Below, one piece after another: positions 53,477 through 61,194 of a stretch of 64,000 nt of DNA. The translations under genes were made by a program, and so were the position numbers. Source of the DNA: UBA1413 sp037447215 (lineage in GTDB: Bacteria > Bacteroidota > Bacteroidia > Bacteroidales > Prolixibacteraceae); contig JBBIHB010000018.1 in NCBI GenBank assembly GCA_037447215.1, forward strand, positions 1 to 64,000, given 5' to 3'. Numbering within the stretch: the stretch's first letter is position 1; each line of letters opens with the position of its first letter. The notes beneath the pieces are model-generated. The model saw only the letters and a program-made list of their open reading frames with translations. It did not search any database and was not told the DNA's origin.

Positions 53477-54352
53477 ATGAGAAAGTTTATTAAACTTAAT
53501 TTGCCGGCTTTCTTATTATTAATGTCGGCACTGATTTCATGCGATATAATAACAAATGAATCGCCCTTGCCAGGAAAAGGCAAAGTTGCCCTGATTGTTA
53601 CTGATGCCCCTTTTCCTGCAAACCTTGTTGATCATGTATATGTAACCATCGAAAAGGCGGAACTCCGGTTAAAAGGCGAAAATTGTAAAACTCCCGAAGG
53701 AAAAGTAATTCCCGATTGCTCTGAAGGTTATATTTTGATGATGGCCGAACCGATTGAGATTGACCTGATGCAGCTCAGAAATGGTTTAAACAGGTTGCTA
53801 TCCGAGGCAGAAGTCCCAGTGGGTAAATACAATATGATCAGATTGTATGTTAATAAAGCAGAAATTGTCCTTGACAATGAAACTGTATTTCCATTGAAAA
53901 TACCCGGCGGATCGGAAAGTGGATTAAAAATTTTATTAAAAGAACCATTAATAGTTACAGAAAATGGATCCGAAGAAATTCTGCTCGATTTTGACCTGAG
54001 CCGATCGTTTATTGCACAGGGAAATCCAAAGAATAAAAAGGGTATTACCGGTTTTATTTTTAAACCTGTAATCAGGGCTGTGAATATGAAAAAAAGTGGT
54101 GCATTAGCAGGTAAAATAACCGATTCGATGGGTAAGCCTGTCGAAGAAGCTTTAATTACGCTTTATCAGAATGTTGAGGTTGTAACTACCGCTCTGACAA
54201 ACCAGGGAGGTATTTTTAAGATAATCGGGATACCAGAGGGTAATTATTTTGTAACTATTTCAAAAGAAGGTTACAAAACAGTTGAAAAATCGGAAGTTCA
54301 GATAAGAAACAAGCGTGAGGTGATTAAGAACGTTATTTTGCAGAGGGAATAA
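53477..54352 (+). CDS. DUF4382 lipoprotein with a carboxypeptidase-regulatory-like domain
   Basis: The 291-residue protein has a lipoprotein signal (lipobox ALISC near residue 22). A DUF4382-type beta-sandwich follows, starting GKVALIVTDAPFPANLVDHVYVTIEKAEL, with the conserved IDLMQLRNGLNRLL segment. From about residue 210 there is an Ig-like CarboxypepD_reg domain (GALAGKITDSMGKPVEEALITLYQ). It follows FecR by 11 bases. The arrangement suggests a surface-attached partner of the receptor operon; its ligand is unknown. Confidence 0.85.
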   Translation: MRKFIKLNLPAFLLLMSALISCDIITNESPLPGKGKVALIVTDAPFPANLVDHVYVTIEKAELRLKGENCKTPEGKVIPDCSEGYILMMAEPIEIDLMQLRNGLNRLLSEAEVPVGKYNMIRLYVNKAEIVLDNETVFPLKIPGGSESGLKILLKEPLIVTENGSEEILLDFDLSRSFIAQGNPKNKKGITGFIFKPVIRAVNMKKSGALAGKITDSMGKPVEEALITLYQNVEVVTTALTNQGGIFKIIGIPEGNYFVTISKEGYKTVEKSEVQIRNKREVIKNVILQRE

Positions 54353-54418
54353 TCTTCTGTCCTCCTTTTGTTCGGAGGTTTGAAATTTTAGGTTTTAAAC
54401 CACCCGGTTAATTCAGGC

Positions 54419-54459
54419 AACGACTGGCAATGATCTCATATGCCGGTCGTTTTCTTTTC
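54419..54459 (+). terminator. Rho-independent terminator after the DUF4382 gene
   Basis: AACGACTGGC (54419-54428) pairs with GCCGGTCGTT (54442-54451, one G-U pair) around a 13-base loop, followed by TTTCTTTTC. It is 67 bases after the lipoprotein stop and should end the sigma/receptor/FecR/lipoprotein transcript. A weaker CCTCC/GGAGG hairpin lies just upstream at 54361-54378. Confidence 0.7.
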
Positions 54460-54765
54460 GGGAAGCAGTATGCTGAAAATATGAGCTGTAGCAAATGCCA
54501 GTAGGTAGGATGACAAACGTTCTGAAATTCCTGTTGCATTGGTTAGCCATGTTTTCCAGATTATTACTGATACTGTGCCGGTAATTAGGCTCGCATAGAC
54601 TCCCGCTCTCGAGAACTTTTTCCAGAAAAGCAAAAGGATTACTGCCGGGTCAAATGATGCCCCAATTCCGCTCCATGCATACGAAACCAAACCATAAACT
54701 GTTTCTTCCATAGTAATTGCCAGGATGAATGCCATTACCCCAACAAATCTGTCTTCCTTCATTTT
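54436..54765 (-). pseudogene. C-terminal remnant of a sodium:solute (PutP-like) symporter
   Basis: About 110 codons correspond to the last three transmembrane segments of a PutP-like SSS-family symporter, marked by YGLVSYAWSGIGASFDPAVILLLFWKKFSRAG, which I recognise from sodium/proline symporters (cited here as the blocks YGLVSYAWSGIGASF and PAVILLLFWKKFSRAG). The N-terminal three quarters are missing. Immediately upstream in the same frame comes the TrkA-N part of a Kef-type antiporter, so a deletion appears to have joined two neighbouring genes near position 54765. Confidence 0.75.
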
Positions 54766-56122
54766 CCATTTCTTTACCAGTTGGAGATCAAAATCGACAC
54801 TCATATAGCTGATGTCCTTCCTGTTTTCGAGTTAATCGGCCAGTTTACTTCCAAAACGGCCTAAACCAAATATGATTAGGTCGTATTTTCCTTGCTTACT
54901 TGTCATTTCTTCTTTTTTACTGTATTTCTTCCTCTGAAAAACAAAAAATACGGGGGATAAAAATTCATAAATCGGATAAGAATAGATGATCAGGTAGGTA
55001 GAAATTCCAATTGTTATTAAACCAACCAGGTTTATAAGCCCCACAATATTTTCGTTAAGATGGCCAACCTGAAGTCCAAGACCTGCAAAAATCAGCGAAA
55101 ACTCACTGATTTGTGCAACCGTAAGCCCTGCCAGAAAAGAGGTTCTTTTGCGGTAACCCATTAAACCCATAATAATCAATACGATAATGGGGTTTCCGAT
55201 AAGCACGAACAACGAAAAAATTATTGCAGGGATAATCTGGCCACCTATGGCTTCGAGGTTAAGGTTGGCTCCCAGGTTTACAAAAAAGAACAGCAGGAGA
55301 AAATCCCTGATGCTGGTAAGACGGCTGCTGATAGCTTCTTTGAAAGGACTTGATGCAAGGCTGACTCCGGCCAGGAAAGCACCTACTTCGGCGCTGAAAC
55401 CAATAATTTCGCTGACTGATGCTAATGTAATGGCCCATGCTATTGCAAATAATGATAACAACTCAATTGACTTTGCCAGATGGAAAGTAACGCTGGGAAT
55501 AATCCATTTCATCATTTCTAATGTCACTGCAACAAAAGCAATACTGAAGATAAGTATCAGGAACATGTTGTCCGCCAACGATTTTTGTACATCTGACCAA
55601 TTGCTGAAAGGATGATCATAGCCTGAATGACTACCATATCCTGAACGATCAAAAATCCAATAGCAATCTGACCATGCAGAGAATCGATCTCTTTTTAATC
55701 GGAAAATAACTTCACGATAATAATAGTGTTCGAAATCGTGAGTGCTACAGAAATATAAAGGCTGTGAAGATGAGAAAACCGCAGGCCTAATCGAATTAAG
55801 TAACCAACTGCCGAAGTGAATAATACCTGCCAAAACCTGGTGGTTAGTGCAACCTTCCCGGTTGACCTTGTTCAACCTTAAATCGAGTTTAAAACCGACG
55901 ATGAAAAGCAGAATGGATATTCCTATTTCTACCAGTAAAAAAATTTTATCTTTTGAAAGATCCAAATCGATTATCGAAGGACCAACCATAATGCCAATAA
56001 CAATATACATGACTATAAGTGGCATTTCATAATTTTCCCAACTGCGCAAGTAATGAAGCAAGCAAAAGAGTGATTGCAAGTTCGTAAAATGCTCCTTGTG
56101 TGAGTGTTTGCAACCAATCCAT
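54766..56122 (-). pseudogene. Kef-type cation:proton antiporter (CPA2), disrupted
   Basis: The intended start is the ATG at 56122 (MDWLQTLTQGAFYELAITLL), which runs into a TGA at 56027-56029 after a one-base shift. The next frame gives MPLIVMYIVIGIMVGPSI. Between about 55860 and 55580 the true protein continues in yet another frame (SVALTISNTIIIVKLFSD, GFLIVQDMVVIQAM) and contains a TAA at 55695-55697. The last antiporter segments return in the first frame (SAEVGAFLAGVSLASSPF). The TrkA-N domain begins IIFGLGRFGSKLAD, meets a TAA at 54832-54834, then continues as YMSVDFDLQLVKKW before the symporter remnant. Several lesions show a dead gene. Confidence 0.88.
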
Positions 56123-56337
56123 ATAAACTAAGACCCTAGTGGTTTTTTCAACAAGATATGTATTTCCTCAATAGCTATAACCATTTTTCTGCTATGATCA
56201 GCATGTTGCGGAAATGATGATGGCTAAAAATATTTGATCGGTCATTTCAGTTTCTAATAAGCAGTAGTGGCCTGAATTTTGTAATTTTACAGCTTCTTCC
56301 GGGTTTTCTGGTGGTCTTAATTTGTTAGAGTTTAGAA

Positions 56338-57717
56338 ATGAGATTGATTACAATAATTCTTGTTTATATATCCTGCCATTTAAACTTTTTAATTGCCGCA
56401 CAGGTGGTGTCACAACCCGATTTTGTTTTTGGAAATGTTTCATATTTTAATCTCAATATCGGGCAAACATGTGTTTTCAATGAGAATGAAATCGAAGTGC
56501 TTGATAATGAAAATCATTATACACAAATCCGGGTTGACGAAGATACAATATGGTTAAAAGTTTCTCGCCGTACCCCTGCAACAACCATTTCGAAGGTACA
56601 GGTTTTTATTGCCGATAACAGCGCAGTAAAAGCCATTTCAGGGAATAGCAGGATACATGGATTACTCAGGAAGGACGTTCTCCTGGCGCTTGCACCGGCT
56701 GAATTGCCATTGGCCGATAACCTGCAGTTCGTCTTTCCGGTTAGTTTCACTCAGGGTTTTTTGTGGCGGACGCTCGAAGATACTTATGTATTTTCGTACC
56801 AGCAGGGAAAAACCGATGAAACAGGAATTGAAAGGTCATATTCCGGCGTCGGAATTGATATGCGTGAAACCCGTGCAATGGACAAACACATGGTATTAGC
56901 AATGGAAAACGGGCGGATTGCCTGGCTTGAAACAAAAATACCGGGTACTGTTGAACCTCAGGCAATTGTTTGTATTCAAAGTGAAAGTTCGCCCAATGTT
57001 TATTACATTTATGAACATCTCCACAGCAGGGGATTATTGATAAGAAAAAACCAGCGGATACTGAAGGGGGAGGGTATAGGGTATGCCTGGGGAAATGGAA
57101 ACTGGAATCATTTTCGAATCGGTGTGGTTTTATCAGATTCCATTCCGGTTTTCGAAAACAGGCACCATTACGCAATAAATTTTTATCCTCAATTGTTGAA
57201 CCTCTATTTTGGCCGTCAACCTGTTTTTTCCAATTTCTTTACAAAGGGGCAGATTTATTTCGGAAGGCCCGATCATATGAATGGCAATTCAAAAAACATA
57301 TCGGCATTCGAAGAATATCAGGGTACAGGTTGGAACCTGGGCCGCTGGAATACCGCTGATAAAGTGGAATATGTATCTGGTCGCCGCACGTGCAATGCCA
57401 GGCTAAGAAAAACACTGTTTACAGGACAATCGGGGCAATGTACCAATCCACATAACTGGTACGAATTTGAAATCAATGTGCAGATTGGTGCCTATCGCAT
57501 AAGGGCACTTGTTGGCGATCAGTTGCTGCCTTCGTGGCAACGGATTGAGTTTGAAGGAATCAATGCAGGTACATTCAGGCGGGAGGCTGGCGACCATGTT
57601 TGGACATCCGAACGAATAGTAAAGGTCAACGATGGCAAACTCACGGTAAGAATTTATACCGATGGCGAACAGGTAGCCGGGATTAGCGAAATTGTATTTC
57701 AGCAGGCTGTCCTTTAG
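56338..57717 (+). CDS. Degenerate M23/LytM-like protein with a C-terminal malectin-like domain
   Basis: The 459-residue exported protein has a signal peptide (ending near IAAQ) and a strand-rich N-terminal part of about 130 residues. A central region resembles the LytM/M23 fold: SGVGIDMRE takes the place of HxGxD, with glycine instead of the zinc-binding histidine, and YYIYEHLHSRGLLIRKNQ continues with GEGIGYAWGNGNWNHF where the HxHF ligand pair is normally found. It is therefore probably not a working endopeptidase. Residues about 310-455 look like a malectin or carbohydrate-binding beta-sandwich (YEFEINVQIGAYRIRALVGD, WQRIEFEGINAG). A cell-wall or glycan-binding role is inferred. The assignment to M23 is by pattern only. 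Confidence 0.65.
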   Translation: MRLITIILVYISCHLNFLIAAQVVSQPDFVFGNVSYFNLNIGQTCVFNENEIEVLDNENHYTQIRVDEDTIWLKVSRRTPATTISKVQVFIADNSAVKAISGNSRIHGLLRKDVLLALAPAELPLADNLQFVFPVSFTQGFLWRTLEDTYVFSYQQGKTDETGIERSYSGVGIDMRETRAMDKHMVLAMENGRIAWLETKIPGTVEPQAIVCIQSESSPNVYYIYEHLHSRGLLIRKNQRILKGEGIGYAWGNGNWNHFRIGVVLSDSIPVFENRHHYAINFYPQLLNLYFGRQPVFSNFFTKGQIYFGRPDHMNGNSKNISAFEEYQGTGWNLGRWNTADKVEYVSGRRTCNARLRKTLFTGQSGQCTNPHNWYEFEINVQIGAYRIRALVGDQLLPSWQRIEFEGINAGTFRREAGDHVWTSERIVKVNDGKLTVRIYTDGEQVAGISEIVFQQAVL

Positions 57718-57878
57718 GAATAAATTCCATGACTTCTTTTCTGATTTTTCACTGCTGGAATATTTCCGGTTTTTTCAGGTATGAACAAACAGCAGATTAA
57801 ACGAAAATATTAAATTTGTGCCGCCAAACCAGGTAGGGCGGAAGTGTTACCGGTTCTTTAAAAATAATATGATAATTA

Positions 57879-57951
57879 CGGGGTGTAGCGCAGTTGGTAG
57901 CGCGCGTCGTTCGGGACGACGAGGCCGCTGGTTCGAGTCCAGTCACCCCGA
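57879..57951 (+). tRNA. tRNA-Pro (anticodon CGG)
   Basis: The 73-base sequence folds as a cloverleaf. The acceptor CGGGGTG (57879-57885) pairs with CACCCCG (57944-57950) and has discriminator A. The D arm is GCGC/GCGC. The anticodon stem CGTCG/CGACG encloses the loop TTCGGGA, giving anticodon CGG with G37 as expected for proline. The T arm contains GGTTCGAGTCC. CCA is not encoded. A TAAATTTG at 57811-57818 could be a -7 promoter element 61 bases upstream. Confidence 0.95.
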
Positions 57952-57989
57952 CTTAACTGCAAATGCACTTATTATCAGTTAGTTGCTAT

Positions 57990-58676
57990 TTATTCACTCA
58001 GTAATTCAAGAAATTTAGATATGTATTCATCGAGGTAACGTGAACGGTATTGCATGATAAACCTGGGATGCTCGAGTGGCACAATTTCCCTAAAATATTT
58101 TTTTTCACGGTTCAGTTTTGTTAAGAATTTGTAATTCTGGTTGTTTCCCAGGCAGAAACATTTCCTACGGTCTAAGCCAAAATTCAGTTGTTTTTCAATC
58201 GATTGTACCATGAAAGGTAGAACTGCCTGTGTGAGTTCAGTGCTATCATAATAGTTATAATTGACCTCTTTTCCCTTTTCATTTATATTCACAAAGCCAA
58301 GTGGGCTTACCGACGTTATGTAGAAATTCCCGAAAAACAGCTCCACTCCGCCATAAGCATCAATCAAACGATAAACAAATACAGAGGAAGGCTCATAGGT
58401 GCTTAAACCTTCGATGGTAATTCCACACTTCTCCACTAATCGTTTTGTATCAGTGAATGGGATTCCAGTGACACCTGCTCCAAAACGGCCCGGGTTGATC
58501 CCAATTATTGGCCGCCGTAATTTGTTATCATCGTAAAATTTCCGGTAAAAACGGGAAGAAGCCTCCAACGCCGACTTATTTTCCGCAAATGGGTTCATAA
58601 TCCGTACTCCATCCGGCAGCTGCCATGGGAATTCAAGTGACTTATTAAATTCTATAACCTGTTCAGCGAAATTCAT
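57990..58676 (-). CDS. SMUG2-like uracil-DNA glycosylase family protein (DUF4918)
   Basis: The 228-residue protein has the uracil-DNA glycosylase pattern: GINPGRFGAGVTGIPFTD (motif 1, with the asparagine typical of the SMUG group) near residues 75-95, the NFYITSVSPLGFV core strand, and LEHPRFIMQYR with the histidine-proline loop near the end. Family members remove uracil or its oxidised forms from DNA in base-excision repair. The ATG at 58676 (MNFAEQVIEFN) is preferred over one at 58712, which overlaps other sequence and lies 12 codons upstream. It is convergent with tRNA-Pro. Confidence 0.85.
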   Translation of the reverse strand: MNFAEQVIEFNKSLEFPWQLPDGVRIMNPFAENKSALEASSRFYRKFYDDNKLRRPIIGINPGRFGAGVTGIPFTDTKRLVEKCGITIEGLSTYEPSSVFVYRLIDAYGGVELFFGNFYITSVSPLGFVNINEKGKEVNYNYYDSTELTQAVLPFMVQSIEKQLNFGLDRRKCFCLGNNQNYKFLTKLNREKKYFREIVPLEHPRFIMQYRSRYLDEYISKFLELLSE

Positions 58677-58764
58677 AGGTAAAATATTGTATTCAAAGAA
58701 AGAAATTTTCAATGAAATTCCAATTCCGGTTTAAACCTGCAATACAATTGCTGGTCGAATGGGT

Positions 58765-58772
58765 TATATTTG
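58765..58772 (+). promoter_or_regulatory. Predicted -7 promoter element of the GH9 gene
   Basis: TATATTTG matches TAnnTTTG exactly, 65 bases before the ATG at 58838. It lies inside a longer open frame that could start at 58712, which argues that the real protein starts at 58838, where a signal peptide begins. Confidence 0.5.
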
Positions 58773-58837
58773 TAAGAAGTACAATTATGCCGGTTTCAAG
58801 GTCCGGATCAACGATAAACCATTATTCTGATTTAACT

Positions 58838-60892
58838 ATGCGTAAGATAACATTTTTATTGACTGGATTATTTACTGTAATAACCCTGGTACCACAATCC
58901 TCACCAGTCCTGAAAGAGGTCAGGACCTCGTCCAACCGGGTGATTGTCGCCTATTTCAAGAGTGATAAAGTTGATGTGGAAGAAATTACAACTGATTACC
59001 GGGAAGAATGGAGGGTAAATAGTAAACCGGTTTTGAGCATACACAAATATGTTGTGCAGGCGAATGCCTGCGACCATCATATTTATCTCGAAACTGCCCT
59101 CCTTAGGGAAGGAGCGTTTTACAGGCTTGAAACCCCATACGGCAACAGAGAATTCAGGTTCAATTCAAAGGAAATATTTTGTGAGTCGATAAAGGTTAAC
59201 CAGGTAGGATACAGTGCTTTGTCAAATACCCGGTTTGCACTGTTCACCATTTGGCAAGGTACTGGTGGCAACAAAAAAATCGAAGGCAGGATTCCGCCAT
59301 ATGAGGTTTTTGAAGTCCAAACCGGTAAGACTGTAGCCAGGGGAACTTTGCAGGATATGGGTTTTGACGAAGGTTCGCAGGAACATGTGTACAAAATTGA
59401 CCTTTCAAAAGTGCCCGAAGGTGGCCCTTACAAGATCGTTGTATATGGATTTGGTTCTTCCCATCCTTTTGGGGTAGGTGGCGAATTTTCAAAGCAACTC
59501 GCTTATACCCTTTTCAGGGCGCAATACTTGCAACGATGCGGTTGCCCCATTCATGAGCCCGACATCAGAAAAGAGCCGTGTCATACCCTTATTTATGATG
59601 TGGCAGGCCCGATTGGCGAAGCCAATATCGAAGTCAAAGGAGACGAACCCACTTTTCTGTGTTATGGGGGCTACCACGATGCCGGCGATGCCGATCGCCG
59701 AGCTTACCACATGGCCAATCCTGTTATCAACCTTATGATATGGGAAGCATTCCCTGATTATTTCTTTGATGGCCAATATGATATACCCGGTGATTTTGAT
59801 GAAAATTATCACATACTGAATTATACAAACAACATCCCCGACATAATTGATGAAGCCGAATGGGGTACATTAGTCTGGGAATACCTGCAGAAAGAGGATG
59901 GCAGCATATATTTCGGGACAGAGACAAAAGGATACCCCGATCCATTCGCTGCTCCCCTGGACAAAGACAACAAAAAATACGGAACAGTAAGGACCGACCC
60001 TCGGGCTACCAATACCGGAGCGGGTCTTTTCATGCACCTGGCGCGAATTCTGAAACCCTATAAACCGGAACGCTCGGAAGAACTTGTTGCCCGTGCTGAG
60101 AAAGCATTCCGATATGGTGATGGGACTATGGCAGCACCAGAACGGTTATATTATCATATTCAACGGTACCTGCTCCTGAAGGAGCCTGCCGATCATCAGA
60201 AGATTAAGGAGCTTTATACCCTTGCCGATTCCCTTCAGAACCATCTTTTTCTCACACCAGGTTATTCCCTGAATGATAAGAACTTTGACAATCCGGCCTA
60301 TATATTCTCCTACATAGTGGCAAAAGATGTTCCTACCGATCCGGCTATTGTTGAATTTTTCAAAAAAGCACTGAAAAAGGGTGCCGATGCCAACATTGCC
60401 TGGCTCGAAAAATTTGTCTTTCCGGTGGGAAATGACCCAACCCGTGGAGGATGGGGGCACAATGTACGTCAACCACAGTACGCCGCCATGCCACTGCTCC
60501 ATTGGAGCCTTACCGGTGAACAGAAATATTTCGATGGTGCATCGGTACTAATGGACTGGAAACTGGGACTAAACCCCATGGGTATAAGTTATGTCACAGC
60601 GCTGGGATCGCATCAGGTGCATAACATTCACGACAGGGAGAGTGCATATACCAATTCACTTGGATGGGGCCCCAAACCGGGCATTACCGCATTCGGGCCA
60701 GGTGTAATCGGCCGGCGCAGCAATGTAAAAGTGGTGCCTCCAGTGACTGAACTTATGCATCAGCGCCAGTTCTCCGATGATATGGCCTTGATTTCATTTA
60801 CGGAATTCACCATCTTCGAAACCATGCATTATGATGCTTTATATACCATCCTTTCGGGTGGCGGAAAATGGAATAAGAAAAGCCCTTTCTGA
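58838..60892 (+). CDS. Glycoside hydrolase family 9 protein (endoglucanase-like), exported
   Basis: The protein of about 684 residues has a signal peptide (MRKITFLLTGLFTVITLV) and an N-terminal Ig-like CelD_N domain (to about residue 210, with IKVNQVGYSALSNTRFALF). A GH9 (alpha/alpha)6 barrel follows. The catalytic-base region is YHDAGDADRR with D281 and D284. NPMGISYVTALG and a conserved histidine in HNIHDRES lie near 590-610, and the acid glutamate region is FTEFTIFETMHYD at the end. GH9 enzymes cleave beta-1,4-glucans; some act on glucosamine or other linkages. No dockerin or CBM is visible. The start is set by the signal peptide and an upstream promoter motif. Confidence 0.92.
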   Translation: MRKITFLLTGLFTVITLVPQSSPVLKEVRTSSNRVIVAYFKSDKVDVEEITTDYREEWRVNSKPVLSIHKYVVQANACDHHIYLETALLREGAFYRLETPYGNREFRFNSKEIFCESIKVNQVGYSALSNTRFALFTIWQGTGGNKKIEGRIPPYEVFEVQTGKTVARGTLQDMGFDEGSQEHVYKIDLSKVPEGGPYKIVVYGFGSSHPFGVGGEFSKQLAYTLFRAQYLQRCGCPIHEPDIRKEPCHTLIYDVAGPIGEANIEVKGDEPTFLCYGGYHDAGDADRRAYHMANPVINLMIWEAFPDYFFDGQYDIPGDFDENYHILNYTNNIPDIIDEAEWGTLVWEYLQKEDGSIYFGTETKGYPDPFAAPLDKDNKKYGTVRTDPRATNTGAGLFMHLARILKPYKPERSEELVARAEKAFRYGDGTMAAPERLYYHIQRYLLLKEPADHQKIKELYTLADSLQNHLFLTPGYSLNDKNFDNPAYIFSYIVAKDVPTDPAIVEFFKKALKKGADANIAWLEKFVFPVGNDPTRGGWGHNVRQPQYAAMPLLHWSLTGEQKYFDGASVLMDWKLGLNPMGISYVTALGSHQVHNIHDRESAYTNSLGWGPKPGITAFGPGVIGRRSNVKVVPPVTELMHQRQFSDDMALISFTEFTIFETMHYDALYTILSGGGKWNKKSPF

Positions 60893-60935
60893 AAGTTCAG
60901 TGAAATTTTGTTGGATAAAACAATAAGTTACCAAT

Positions 60936-61184
60936 ATGATAACCGCAAATGAAGACGATCCTGTGGAAGTTTTTGCAGGAACAATATGGCAGGCTGGAAT
61001 GGTAAAAAGCCTGCTGGAAGATGCCGGGATTGAGACTTTTATGCGCGACCAGATAATTGGAACCTACTATCCATGGTGGACGGCTCCGGGCGGAGCAGGT
61101 TCAATAACCGTTTTTGTTGCCCGTAAAAACCTCGATGAAGCCCTGAAAATTGCTACGCAGTATCAGGAAAACATAAAAAAGTAA
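60936..61184 (+). CDS. DUF2007 domain protein (putative signal-transducing protein)
   Basis: The 82-residue protein fits the DUF2007 ferredoxin-like fold: VEVFAGTIWQAGMVKSLLEDAGIET with the alternation strand-helix, and ITVFVARKNLDEALKIATQY at the end. The family is widespread in Bacteroidota and has no clear biochemical role. It follows the GH9 gene by 43 bases in the same direction, so it may be on the same transcript, and is convergent with dnaE with ten bases between. Confidence 0.88.
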   Translation: MITANEDDPVEVFAGTIWQAGMVKSLLEDAGIETFMRDQIIGTYYPWWTAPGGAGSITVFVARKNLDEALKIATQYQENIKK

Positions 61185-61194
61185 CCCGATTTAT

